Shown here piece by piece: positions 34,260-42,915 of a stretch of DNA of 64,000 nucleotides. This DNA comes from Erwinia billingiae Eb661. GTDB taxonomy: Bacteria; Pseudomonadota; Gammaproteobacteria; Enterobacterales; Enterobacteriaceae. The position numbers and the translations under genes are program-made. The DNA is taken from contig NC_014306.1 of assembly GCF_000196615.1 (NCBI RefSeq), forward strand, positions 2,232,001 through 2,296,000, read 5' to 3'. Below the pieces are notes generated by a model. That model searched no databases and was not told where the DNA came from. It worked only from the letters and a program-made list of their open reading frames with translations. The first letter of the stretch is position 1, and each line of letters starts with the position of its first letter.

Positions 34260-35552
34260 CTAAGGCTTATCCACTGCGGTAATGCTGCCCGAATAGTGCT
34301 TTGTTTTACTCTTTTCGTTCACGCGAGCAGGTTGTTCTACTTTTATGATTAGCGTCAAGATCCCCGCAAACAGGTACAAACCGGTATAGGTCCAGACAAC
34401 CCCGACGATATCAAAGAAGGGCAAAACCAGCGAGGCGATCGCCGGAGCTAAAAAGTTACTCAACCCGGCAGACAGGTTATAAATCGAAATGGCCGCACCT
34501 TTATGTTTCGGTTCCAGCACCGGGAATACCGCGGTCATCGGTACAAACGCGGCAACCGTAATCCCTAACATCACTGCCGGGATCATCGCCACCCAGTAAT
34601 TGTGGCCAAAGGTGACCGGCAGATAGTAAAACGCCAGGCTGGACAGGGCGCAACCCAGGCAACCGAACCAGCGAACCTGACGGATCCAGCCGATATATTC
34701 TCCCAGCACGCCCCACATAATATTGGTGAAGATGGTGACAAAGAAGAACACCGCCCAAATCTGCAGCCACTCCGACATGCTAAAGCCCAACCGGCCGACA
34801 AACAGCATTGGCATGATCACCGCAAACCCGAACAGCGACAGGGTATTGATAATGCGGATCAGGCATGCGAGGAAGATATTGCGGTTGGTGAACAGAATCG
34901 TCACCGCTCGGGACAGCTCGGTGAACTTCTCCCGGGTGGTCAGCTTGGCCTTTTCACTTTCGCCACCCACTTTGCGCAGCAGCACCATCGCCATGACGCC
35001 GCCGACCACCACCCAGGCAATTGCGAACCACAGCGTGCCGGTTTCGCCTATCCACGGAATAGTGAAGCTCGGCAGATAGCTGCCAATACAGCCAATGCCC
35101 ACCGAGTACATCGCCCAGAACCAGCCCATCGCCGATGAAAGCTGATGTTTAGGAACGTTTTGCACCACCAGCATCACAAACGAGTAGATAAACAGCGGAT
35201 ACGCCAGCCCACGGATGCCGTAGAACAGCAACATCAGCGGATAGTTACGCATGCCCAGTCCGAGGGTCATAAACAGGATATGCATCACCACCCAAAGGAT
35301 GAAGCCAATGCGCATTGCGCGCTGCGGGGTGATAATTTCTGCCACCACACCCGAGCTCCAGGCCGCCAGCGCCGCCGCCGCACCGTAAATCGTGAACACC
35401 AGAGCGGACTCTGCCGGGCTGAATCCGAGGTCGGTGATGTGTTTTGACAGGAAGGCCATTTCGAAGCCGTCGCCACTCATAAACACCGCAATGGCGATAT
35501 AACCCCAAATCAAAGACAAGGGGAGGCCGAACCAGTTTTTTGCTGATTGCAT
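34260..35552 (-). CDS. dalT: D-arabinitol/ribitol-type MFS permease DalT
   Basis: A 430-residue, 12-segment major facilitator of the polyol permease family (DalT/RbtT). Typical blocks are LSLIWGYIAIAVFMSGDGFEMAFLSKHI, AMGWFWAMYSVGIGCIGSYLPS, TLSLFGFAVIMPMLFV and MTAVFPVLEPKHKGAAISIYNLSAGLSNFLAPAI. It would import D-arabinitol by proton symport. It is the last gene of the dalD-dalK-dalT unit (53 bp after dalK). Specificity between D-arabinitol and ribitol rests on the neighbouring dehydrogenase. Confidence 0.9.
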   Translation of the reverse strand: MQSAKNWFGLPLSLIWGYIAIAVFMSGDGFEMAFLSKHITDLGFSPAESALVFTIYGAAAALAAWSSGVVAEIITPQRAMRIGFILWVVMHILFMTLGLGMRNYPLMLLFYGIRGLAYPLFIYSFVMLVVQNVPKHQLSSAMGWFWAMYSVGIGCIGSYLPSFTIPWIGETGTLWFAIAWVVVGGVMAMVLLRKVGGESEKAKLTTREKFTELSRAVTILFTNRNIFLACLIRIINTLSLFGFAVIMPMLFVGRLGFSMSEWLQIWAVFFFVTIFTNIMWGVLGEYIGWIRQVRWFGCLGCALSSLAFYYLPVTFGHNYWVAMIPAVMLGITVAAFVPMTAVFPVLEPKHKGAAISIYNLSAGLSNFLAPAIASLVLPFFDIVGVVWTYTGLYLFAGILTLIIKVEQPARVNEKSKTKHYSGSITAVDKP

Positions 35553-35577
35553 GATGATTCCTCTAAGGCGTGCAGGG

Positions 35578-35600
35578 CCCGGACGGACATGGCGTCCGGG
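35578..35600 (-). other. Hairpin between dalK and dalT
   Basis: CCCGGACG (35578-35585) pairs with CGTCCGGG (35593-35600). No T tract follows on the minus strand, so it may be a processing or mRNA-stability element that lowers or shifts expression of dalT relative to dalK. Confidence 0.55.
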
Positions 35601-35605
35601 ATGAT

Positions 35606-37075
35606 TTAGAAACCGAGTGCGCGAGCCTCGCGCTGTTGTTGATAGAGCAAGCGGAAATAAGCCAGCCGCTTTTGCAGCCGCTGATGGCGGCCAGCCTCAG
35701 GCAGATAGCGGGTTAATTCGGCAGGCTTGCGGCAGACCACGGCTTCGTCACCGCCATCAGCCAGCCAGCCTAATCGCGCGGCGCCCAGCGCACCGCCAGC
35801 TTCACCGCCCTTATGGGTAACAATCGGGATATTCAGCGCGTCAGCCAGCAGTTGCGCCCACCACGGACTGCGGGCGCCGCCGCCGATCAGTGAACAGCTG
35901 TTGATGCGGGTGCCCGCCTCCTCCAGCACCTGCAGGCCGTCAGCCATGCCAAAGGTCACGCCTTCCAGCACGGCATAGGCCAGTGAGGATCGCTGGGTGG
36001 CGTGCGTCAGCCCATGAAACGATCCTGTCGCCTGCGGGTCGTTGTGCGGCGTGCGTTCGCCCGATAAATAAGGCAGAAACACCGGCGCGTTGAGCTGTTC
36101 AGCAGCACTTAAGGTGGCCACTTCCGCTAACAGCGTGGTTTCTGACGCTCCCAGCAGATCGCACAGCCAGCGCAGCGCACTGGCAGCCGTCAGCATCACG
36201 CTCATCTGGTGCCAGCGCTCAGGTAACGCATGGCAAAATGCATGGACCGCAGACGCCGGATTAGGGCGGAAGCGATCGTTAACCGCGAACAGCACGCCGG
36301 ATGTGCCCAGAGAAATAAACGCATCGCCCGCATTGACGGCGCCAATGCCCACCGCGCTGGCCGCATTGTCACCGCCGCCGCCGGCGATGATCACCTCATC
36401 ACGCAATCCCCACTGGCGGGCCAGTTCCGGTTTGAGTTTTCCCGCAGGTTCAGATCCCTCAACCAGGCGCGGCATATGATCGCGAGTCAGGCCACAGGCA
36501 GCCAGCAGGCTGTCGGACCAGTCTCTCTTCGCCACATCCAGCCAGAGGGTGCCCGCCGCATCCGACATATCACTCAGTTTCTCACCGCTCATTTTCCAGC
36601 GCAGATAGTCTTTTGGCAGCAGGACGCTGGCCGTCTGGGCGAAAATTGCCGGTTCATGGCGCGCCACCCATAACAGCTTGGGCGCGGTAAAACCGGGCAT
36701 CGCCAGATTGCCGGAAATCGCCGACAGATCGGCGGCTAATGCCATTAGCTCCTGGCATTCTGCGGCACTGCGGGTGTCGTTCCATAAAATGCACGGACGC
36801 AGCACCCGATTATCACCGTCAAACAGCACGGCGCCATGCATCTGGCCGGAGAGTCCTATCGCACGGACGCTGGCCCAACGTTCGCCGACTTTTGAACGCA
36901 GGCTGCTGACCGCCTGTTGCAGCGCCTGCCACCATTCAGCCGGATCCTGTTCAGACCAGTGCGGATGAGGGCGCTGCACCGTGAGTTTCGCGCCTGAAGT
37001 AGCGATAATCTCGCCATGTCGATCGATCACCAGCGCCTTGATTTCCGACGTTCCCGCATCAATTCCGAGATACAT
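35606..37075 (-). CDS. dalK: D-xylulokinase DalK
   Basis: A 489-residue FGGY-family sugar kinase that phosphorylates D-xylulose to D-xylulose 5-phosphate, feeding the pentose phosphate pathway. The N-terminal phosphate motif is GIDAGTSEIKALV, then GLSGQMHGAVL, LWNDTRSAAEC, and GGGGDNAASAVGIGAVNAGDAFISLGTSGVLF; the second FGGY signature is GVTFGMADGLQVLEEAG with LIGGGARSPWWAQLLADALNIP. It resembles XylB but sits in the D-arabinitol operon, so dalK is the better name. It is 10 bp after dalD. Confidence 0.92.
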   Translation of the reverse strand: MYLGIDAGTSEIKALVIDRHGEIIATSGAKLTVQRPHPHWSEQDPAEWWQALQQAVSSLRSKVGERWASVRAIGLSGQMHGAVLFDGDNRVLRPCILWNDTRSAAECQELMALAADLSAISGNLAMPGFTAPKLLWVARHEPAIFAQTASVLLPKDYLRWKMSGEKLSDMSDAAGTLWLDVAKRDWSDSLLAACGLTRDHMPRLVEGSEPAGKLKPELARQWGLRDEVIIAGGGGDNAASAVGIGAVNAGDAFISLGTSGVLFAVNDRFRPNPASAVHAFCHALPERWHQMSVMLTAASALRWLCDLLGASETTLLAEVATLSAAEQLNAPVFLPYLSGERTPHNDPQATGSFHGLTHATQRSSLAYAVLEGVTFGMADGLQVLEEAGTRINSCSLIGGGARSPWWAQLLADALNIPIVTHKGGEAGGALGAARLGWLADGGDEAVVCRKPAELTRYLPEAGRHQRLQKRLAYFRLLYQQQREARALGF

Positions 37076-37085
37076 AACCGGCTCC

Positions 37086-38480
37086 TTATTCGCTTACCGG
37101 CTGCGGATGTCTGGCCCAGCTTTGCAGGCTGGCGACCGAACGCTCCAGTAACGCGGCAAACTCTGCGCGCTGTGACAACGGCCCAAACAGGGTGGCATCG
37201 GCGGCATAGCGCGCCAGCGCATCCTTATGGCTGAACATCTCATGGCGTGCCGCTGCATCAAGAGCACCGTCCTGATAGTCATAAGGCAGATCCTGTTGAT
37301 GCCAGCGTTGCAGGAACAGGAAGAACAGCGCCGGGAGCAGCGAGGTCGCGCGCGGCGTTTCGCCCCGTTGGTAGGTTTCCATCAGGGTGGGGGTAATAAA
37401 ACCAGGGATCTTCGAGAGACCATCGGCGGCCACGCGCTGGTTAGTGTCGCGAATATACGGATTCGCAAAGCGGGCCAGCACCACGTTGCGGTAGTTCTCA
37501 AGATCTAACGGGCTTGGCAACAACGACGGGATCACGTCCTGAGTGACATACTCCCAGGCCATCTCTTTAATTTCCTGGGTCTGAGTACTCTGGTGAATAA
37601 AGTCCTGCCCGACCAGCGTCCCGGCCCAGGCAATGCAGCTGTGGCTGGCGTTCAGGATGCGGATTTTGGCTTCTTCCCATGGCAGCACGGAGTCGACCAT
37701 CTCCACATTGACCTTTTCCAGCGCCGGTCGTCCGGCGGCAAAGTCATCCTCAATTACCCACTGGATAAAGGCTTCCGCCATTACCGGCGCGTTATCGGCA
37801 AAACCGGTGGCGTCCAGCACGCGCGGCGCGATATCGGCAGTCGGACGCGGCGTGATACGGTCGACCATGGTATTGGGCGAGGTGGTATTTTCCGTAACCC
37901 AGGCCAGTAACGCCGGCTCGTTGCGCAGTTTAAGGAAGGTGAGGAAACCCTGGCGGAAACGTTCGCCGTTATGCCGCAGGTTGTCGCAGTTAAGCAACGT
38001 CAGCGGATTGCCGTGCGCGGCCATGCGGGCCAGCAGCACGCGGGTCAGGGCACCATAAATCGTCCGTGCCTCTCCCCGCAGATCGGCTTTGATATCCGCA
38101 TGCTCAGGGTCTAACTGGTGATCGTTATCCAGAAAATAACCGCTCTCGGTCACGGTAAAGGCAATCACTTTAGTACGCGGATCGGCGCCTTGCTTGATCA
38201 GCCCTTTAAGCTCCGCGTCCCACGGCACCAGGGTTTTTATTGAGGTAATTTTCTCATACTGACGTTCCCCTTCCGGGGTGACGGTTTCCAGCGTGTACTC
38301 GCCATTTTGCGCGGCCAGCGCCTTAAACAGCGGTACCGCATCATCGCGAATATTGCTGAGCGCGATCTCCCAGCGGCAATCACCCTGAGCCATCAGGCGA
38401 TGCAGATACCAGGCCTGATGGGCACGGTGAAAGGATCCTGCACCAATGTGCAGCCAAATCGACGGGGTAGCAGTGGTCAT
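37086..38480 (-). CDS. dalD: D-arabinitol 4-dehydrogenase DalD
   Basis: A 464-residue long-chain polyol dehydrogenase (mannitol dehydrogenase family) that oxidises D-arabinitol to D-xylulose with NAD. The NAD-binding start is [18 protein letters not shown]; the family signature [20 protein letters not shown] carries the catalytic lysine region; TVMDRITP-like [11 protein letters not shown] is present. I chose the ATG at 38480, six bases after GGAG; the ATG one codon earlier is possible and the frame start at 38513 is not supported. First gene of the operon, divergent from the regulator. Confidence 0.92.
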   Translation of the reverse strand: MTTATPSIWLHIGAGSFHRAHQAWYLHRLMAQGDCRWEIALSNIRDDAVPLFKALAAQNGEYTLETVTPEGERQYEKITSIKTLVPWDAELKGLIKQGADPRTKVIAFTVTESGYFLDNDHQLDPEHADIKADLRGEARTIYGALTRVLLARMAAHGNPLTLLNCDNLRHNGERFRQGFLTFLKLRNEPALLAWVTENTTSPNTMVDRITPRPTADIAPRVLDATGFADNAPVMAEAFIQWVIEDDFAAGRPALEKVNVEMVDSVLPWEEAKIRILNASHSCIAWAGTLVGQDFIHQSTQTQEIKEMAWEYVTQDVIPSLLPSPLDLENYRNVVLARFANPYIRDTNQRVAADGLSKIPGFITPTLMETYQRGETPRATSLLPALFFLFLQRWHQQDLPYDYQDGALDAAARHEMFSHKDALARYAADATLFGPLSQRAEFAALLERSVASLQSWARHPQPVSE

Positions 38481-38518
38481 CATTCTCTCCTGATTTTGGG
38501 CATTTGCTCGCAAAAGGG

Positions 38519-38532
38519 GCTTTTGCCTGATG
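38519..38532. promoter_or_regulatory. Candidate DalR half-site near dalD
   Basis: GCTTTTGCCTGATG repeats, with one change, the sequence GCTTTTGCCCGATG at 38588-38601, placing related sites near both divergent starts. Confidence 0.55.
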
Positions 38533-38591
38533 CGTTATAGCCTGCTGATTCTGCGCACGGCTGTCTGCGGGATAGATCACAAAATTTGCTT

Positions 38592-38610
38592 TTGCCCGAT
38601 GGTCGGGCAA
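38592..38610. promoter_or_regulatory. Candidate DalR operator
   Basis: TTGCCCGATGGTCGGGCAA has perfect eight-base arms TTGCCCGA/TCGGGCAA around TGG, 40 bp upstream of dalR in the dalD-dalR intergenic region. This is the right kind of palindrome for a SorC-family regulator. Confidence 0.75.
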
Positions 38611-38650
38611 TTATTCAGAGTAAGCTGGAAAAAAATCGCGGAGCCAAGGA

Positions 38651-39604
38651 ATGAGTAAGCACAATAAGAAACTGGATCAGGCTGCCAGAGCCGCCTGGAT
38701 GTATTACGTCGCTGGGGAAACCCAGCACGACATTGCCGATAAGCTTGGCGTATCACGCCAGGTGGCCCAGCGGCTGGTGGCGCTGGCGGTAGAGGAGGGC
38801 CTGGTGAGCGTCAGCATTACCCATCCGGTGGCGGACTGCATGACGCTGGCCGAACAGATGAAAACCCGCTTCAATCTGGAGATCTGTCAGGTGGTGCCGT
38901 CGGCGGGAGTGGATGGTGAAGGCTTGCAGCAGATGATCGCGGTTGCCGGCGCGGAAGTGATGGCACAAACGCTGAAGCTGGAAGACGCGCAAACCATTGC
39001 CGTTGGCTCGGGACGCACCTTGCGGGCAACCATTGATGAGCTGCCCGAGTTTGACCGGCCGCAGCACAGTTGCGTGTCACTGATTGGCGCAATTGCCAGT
39101 GATGGTTCCTGTACCCGCTATGACGTACCGCTGTGGATGGCGGAGAAAACCCAGGGCCGCTATTTTATTCTGCCTGCGCCGCTGTATGCCGACAGCGTAG
39201 AAGACCGCGATCTGTGGTGTAACCACCGCATCTATCGCACCGTCACCGAAAAAGCGGCCAGTGCCGATATCATGTTCGTTGGCATCGGGCAGGTTGCCGC
39301 AGGCTGCCCGCTGAATGCCGACGGCTTTATTACCGACAGCCAGGTGAGTACGCTGGAATCGCTTAAGGTGGCGGCAGAAATGCTTGGGCACTTTATCGGT
39401 GAGGATGGCCAGCGGGTGCCAAGCGAGTTAGATCGGCGGCTGACCAGCGTGGAACTCACCGCGCAGACGCAACGTAAAGTGATCGCCTTTGCGGGCGGTG
39501 AGGACAAGCATAAAGCGATCGCCGCCGCATTACGGGGACGCTGGGTGACCGGGCTGATCACCGATGAGGCCAGCGCCCGTTACGCGCTTTCGCGGGGCGA
39601 TTAA
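38651..39604 (+). CDS. dalR: SorC/DeoR-type regulator of the dal operon (DalR)
   Basis: A 317-residue sugar-responsive regulator. The N-terminal helix-turn-helix is AARAAWMYYVAGETQHDIADKLGVSRQVAQRLVALAVEEGLV; the remainder is the SorC sugar-binding domain (TIAVGSGRTLRATIDELP, FVGIGQVAAGCPL, GGEDKHKAIAAALRGRWVTGLITDEASARYAL). It should control dalD-dalK-dalT in response to D-arabinitol or a phosphorylated product. It is divergent from dalD with clear palindromic sites between. AAGGA precedes the ATG. Confidence 0.9.
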   Translation: MSKHNKKLDQAARAAWMYYVAGETQHDIADKLGVSRQVAQRLVALAVEEGLVSVSITHPVADCMTLAEQMKTRFNLEICQVVPSAGVDGEGLQQMIAVAGAEVMAQTLKLEDAQTIAVGSGRTLRATIDELPEFDRPQHSCVSLIGAIASDGSCTRYDVPLWMAEKTQGRYFILPAPLYADSVEDRDLWCNHRIYRTVTEKAASADIMFVGIGQVAAGCPLNADGFITDSQVSTLESLKVAAEMLGHFIGEDGQRVPSELDRRLTSVELTAQTQRKVIAFAGGEDKHKAIAAALRGRWVTGLITDEASARYALSRGD

Positions 39605-39692
39605 GGGGATAGCTTCCGGCGAGACTTTTGCTAAACTTGCTGGGTGGAGCCATTCTCCACCTCCGTTTTTTTGACCTCCGGGGGACCGCAAG

Positions 39693-40265
39693 ATGAATCT
39701 TGACGAGCAGGATCTGTTTAAAGATGCGATGGCACTGGAAGACGTTAAGCCGCTAAAGGATTGCGCCAATGTTCACTGGTTGAAATCCCCCTCAACCAAA
39801 TCACCCCGAAACACCCTGGAAGACCTGCAGCTGGATAATCCCCTGACCAGCGGTTTTCTCACCATACTCCCGCGCGAAACGCCGTTAGAATTCAAGGCCG
39901 AAGGTATTCAGCAGGGCGTTCTGGATAAGCTGCGCCACGGAAAATATCCCGCCAACGCCACGCTGAATCTGCTGCGGCAGCCGGTGGAAGCCTGCCGACA
40001 GACGCTTTACAGCTTTATGCTGCTGGCCGAGCAGGAGAACTACCGCAATCTGTTGATTGTGCACGGTAAAGGGCGGGAAGATGATTCACATGCCAACATC
40101 GTGCGCAGCTATCTGGATCGCTGGTTGCAGCAGTTCGATCTGGTACAGGCTTACTGCTGCGCGTTGCCGCAGCATGGCGGCAGCGGGGCCTGTTATGTCG
40201 GATTGAAGAAAACCGAGCAGGCCCGGCTGGAAAACCGCGAACGCCACGCCAAACGCAGTCGTTAA
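39693..40265 (+). CDS. smrA: Smr-domain DNA endonuclease SmrA (YdaL)
   Basis: A 190-residue protein matching E. coli YdaL/SmrA. The N-terminal 80 residues are family specific (LQLDNPLTSGFLTILPRETPLEFKAEGIQQGVLDKLRHGKYPANATLNLLRQPVEACRQ); the Smr domain ends with VHGKGREDDSHANIVRSYLDRWLQQFDLVQAYCCALPQHGGSGACYVGLKK. SmrA was reported to nick DNA; its cellular role is unclear. In E. coli it lies 3' of fnr-ogt-abg; here the dal operon is in between. Bases 39605-39692 contain a possible promoter only. Confidence 0.93.
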   Translation: MNLDEQDLFKDAMALEDVKPLKDCANVHWLKSPSTKSPRNTLEDLQLDNPLTSGFLTILPRETPLEFKAEGIQQGVLDKLRHGKYPANATLNLLRQPVEACRQTLYSFMLLAEQENYRNLLIVHGKGREDDSHANIVRSYLDRWLQQFDLVQAYCCALPQHGGSGACYVGLKKTEQARLENRERHAKRSR

Positions 40266-40277
40266 GCCTTAAGCTGG

Positions 40278-41201
40278 CTACCCTGAATGGGATTTACGCA
40301 CGGTAGCCAGCAGCACTTCTGCGCTAAGGCTTAACGGCGCGCCGGTACAGGTTATGATCCCCACCGATTCACCAGGCCCGTGCGATGCGATTGGCAACGC
40401 GGCCAGCGACTGATGCAGCAAATCCTCTTTGATCGCGCCCGACGGCACAAACCAGACGTAGTTGTAACGCAAGGCAAGCTGCCGGGCGAGGGACGTCGCC
40501 GACGTTTCCACCAGCGTGGACGGCAAGCGGCAGCCCTGTTCTTTGATCATCTCATCTGCCAGACGTCGGGGTGCCGTGCCTTCCGGCGAAATCACTACCG
40601 GCCAGGACAAGGCTTTGGAAAGCGTGACGTTGTCACTCAATAACGGGTGATCGGGCCGAACCACTAGCCGTAAATTTTCCATAAACAGCAGTTCATAGGT
40701 CAGCCCGGTCATCATTTCCGGATCGGCCATGCGACCGATGCCGACATCAAATTCTCCGGCTCTCAAACCGGCAATCAGCACGTTATTGTGCAGGGTAGCC
40801 ACCTGAACAATCGCCTGAGGTTGCAGCTGGTGGAAGCGATCCAGTATCGACGGCAGCATCCCCAGCGCCACGGTGGTCAACACGCCCACGCGCAGCACCG
40901 CCGGCTGATCAATCTCTGCCGGGCTGAAGGATTGCCCGGCGTGATTCAACGCATCAAGGATCCTCACCGCATGGGTCAGGAACTGCTCGCCCATGGTGGT
41001 TAACTGCGCGCCCAGCCGCCCGCGATCGAATAACCGTGCACCGGCCAGCTCCTCAAGTTCGTTAAGGGTCTTGGACAGCGCAGGCTGGCTCAGCGACAGC
41101 GTTTCGGCGGCACGACCGAGCGTCCCTTGCTGAGCAACGGCGACAAAAGTGTGCAGATGGCGCAAGCGAATGCGCTGATTAAACAGGTAATTTTTATCCA
41201 T
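40278..41201 (-). CDS. LysR-family regulator, PcaQ-like
   Basis: A 307-residue LysR regulator. The helix-turn-helix is IRLRHLHTFVAVAQQGTLGRAAETLSLSQPALSKTLNELEELAGARLFDRG; the effector domain includes LRVGVLTTVALGMLPSILDRFHQLQP and VGIGRMADPEMMTGLTYELLFMENLRLVVRPDHPL. The layout and motifs resemble PcaQ/GalR-type regulators of protocatechuate or gallate catabolism. I chose the ATG at 41201, which gives the family-type start MDKNYLFNQRIRLRHL. It is divergent from the aromatic-acid-type MFS gene at 41499 and probably controls it and the DUF1338 gene. Confidence 0.83.
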   Translation of the reverse strand: MDKNYLFNQRIRLRHLHTFVAVAQQGTLGRAAETLSLSQPALSKTLNELEELAGARLFDRGRLGAQLTTMGEQFLTHAVRILDALNHAGQSFSPAEIDQPAVLRVGVLTTVALGMLPSILDRFHQLQPQAIVQVATLHNNVLIAGLRAGEFDVGIGRMADPEMMTGLTYELLFMENLRLVVRPDHPLLSDNVTLSKALSWPVVISPEGTAPRRLADEMIKEQGCRLPSTLVETSATSLARQLALRYNYVWFVPSGAIKEDLLHQSLAALPIASHGPGESVGIITCTGAPLSLSAEVLLATVRKSHSG

Positions 41202-41498
41202 AACCCAGCGTAAGTAGCAGGCCAGCCAACTGGCAAGGCGCATAAGAGAGATTTGTTAACCTTATTGCAAAATTTAGTTAACATTTACGGCTTTTGCACA
41301 GTTTTCCATCACTTTTAACCGCGTTCATAGCGGCTAAGTATCAAAGCGCATTATCAAAACGGCCTTTATTCACCGCTGTCGTAACGGTTGTTCCTTAATA
41401 AGACAGGTCAACACGCAGACAATCCGTTATCATAGCCGACACTTTTTTTCAGGAAACGTCGCCAGCCCCTGACTGCTGCTGGCCCATGGAGCGCTAAC
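41202..41498. other. Divergent intergenic region, LysR and AAHS transporter
   Basis: About 300 bp containing both promoters and presumably the LysR site. I could not single out a convincing operator. Confidence 0.4.
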
Positions 41499-42818
41499 GT
41501 GGAGAGTACCGCTGCGATTGATGTGCGTGCCTTAATTAATCAAGGCAGCATCAGCCGTTACCAGCAAAGGATTATTGCCCTGTGCTTCGCCGTGGTGGCA
41601 ATGGACGGCATGGACATTGCCCTGATGGGGTTTATTGCACCGGCGCTGAAAAGTGACTGGGGCGTCAGCACTCATCAGCTTGGGGCGGTGATCAGTGCCG
41701 CACTGATTGGCCTGGCGCTGGGGGCGATGCTGGCAGGTCCGCTGGCCGACCGGTTTGGCCGTCGGGTGGTGATCATCAGCAGCGTGTTCTTCTTCGGCTT
41801 ATGGACGCTGATGACCGCGCTGTCGCACAACGTCGATCAAATGATGCTGTTCCGCTTCCTCACCGGGCTGGGGATGGGCGCGGCAATGCCCAATGTCGGC
41901 ACGCTGGTGGCGGAATACTCTCCTGAACGTAAACGCGCCTTCATTATCACCGTGGTGTTCTGCGGCTTCACCTTTGGTGCGGCGGGCGGCGGATTTGCGG
42001 CGTCGTGGTTGATCCCCAACTTCGGCTGGCATGCGGTGCTGGTGGTGGGTGGAATTTTACCGTTACTGATGGTGCCAATCTTGCTGAAGGGATTGCCGGA
42101 ATCGGTGCGGTTTCTGATCGCCAGACAGGCGCCCGCTGAACGCATCCGCCAGATCGTCGCAAAAATGGCACCGGACCAGGCACTGAACGGGCGTCAGTTC
42201 GCCATGGCGGAAAAACCGCAGTGCCACGGCGCGGCGCGGCTGGTGTTGAGCCGTCCTTACCTGCTGGGCAGCACACTGCTGTGGGGCGCCTATTTTATGG
42301 GGCTGTTCCTGGTGTATCTGATCGGCAGCTGGTTGCCTTCGCTGGTGAAAGACATGGGGATGACGGTCACGCAAGCGGCGCTGGTCACCGCGATGTATCA
42401 GGCAGGCGGCACGGTGGGTTCGCTGTTTGCGGGCTGGATGATGGACCGCTTCAATGCCAACCTGGCGCTGGCAGCGATCTATTTTACCGGTGCCATCGCC
42501 ACGGTGGCGATTGGCTTTGCCCCAGCCCACACGCTGGTGCTCAGCCTGGTGGCCTTCTGCAGTGGTTTTTGCCTGAATGGCGCCAATACCGGAATGAACG
42601 CGCTGTCTGCCAGCTATTATCCCACTCACGCCCGTGCCACCGGCTCCAGCTGGATGCATGGCGTCGGGCGGATTGGCGCGATCCTCAGCGCGTTTGCCGG
42701 CGCGCAAATGCTGTCGATGGGCTGGAACATCACCGAAGTGTTTAGCAGCCTGGCGATCCCGGCGGTGCTGACCTCATTACTGCTGCTGGCGAAATACCGT
42801 TACGGCTACCGTCGCTAA
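41499..42818 (+). CDS. AAHS-family MFS transporter (PcaK/MhpT type)
   Basis: A 439-residue, 12-segment major facilitator of the aromatic acid:H+ symporter family. The hallmark DGMDIALMGFIAPALKSDWG (Asp in helix 1, DGxD pattern), motif A GPLADRFGRRVVI, and second-half GWMMDRFNANLALA with YPTHARATGSSWMHGVGRIGAILS support this. Starts at a GTG with GGAG seven bases upstream. Family members import 4-hydroxybenzoate, protocatechuate, 3-hydroxyphenylpropionate or shikimate-like acids. Here the neighbour is a DUF1338 2-oxoacid enzyme, so a dicarboxylic oxoacid is also possible. Confidence 0.87.
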   Translation: MESTAAIDVRALINQGSISRYQQRIIALCFAVVAMDGMDIALMGFIAPALKSDWGVSTHQLGAVISAALIGLALGAMLAGPLADRFGRRVVIISSVFFFGLWTLMTALSHNVDQMMLFRFLTGLGMGAAMPNVGTLVAEYSPERKRAFIITVVFCGFTFGAAGGGFAASWLIPNFGWHAVLVVGGILPLLMVPILLKGLPESVRFLIARQAPAERIRQIVAKMAPDQALNGRQFAMAEKPQCHGAARLVLSRPYLLGSTLLWGAYFMGLFLVYLIGSWLPSLVKDMGMTVTQAALVTAMYQAGGTVGSLFAGWMMDRFNANLALAAIYFTGAIATVAIGFAPAHTLVLSLVAFCSGFCLNGANTGMNALSASYYPTHARATGSSWMHGVGRIGAILSAFAGAQMLSMGWNITEVFSSLAIPAVLTSLLLLAKYRYGYRR

Positions 42819-42915
42819 CCCGCAATCCCGGGGCCGATCACAAATTACCAATAATTTTTTCCGGCTCCTGCGCTTTCCAGTAATCTGACTGCATCACTGC
42901 AATAAGGGTCAGAAA

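Noticed and set aside
40441..40470. GTTGTAAC resembling a third Ter core
   Set aside because: It lacks the AGTATG half and lies inside the LysR coding region, so it is probably chance.
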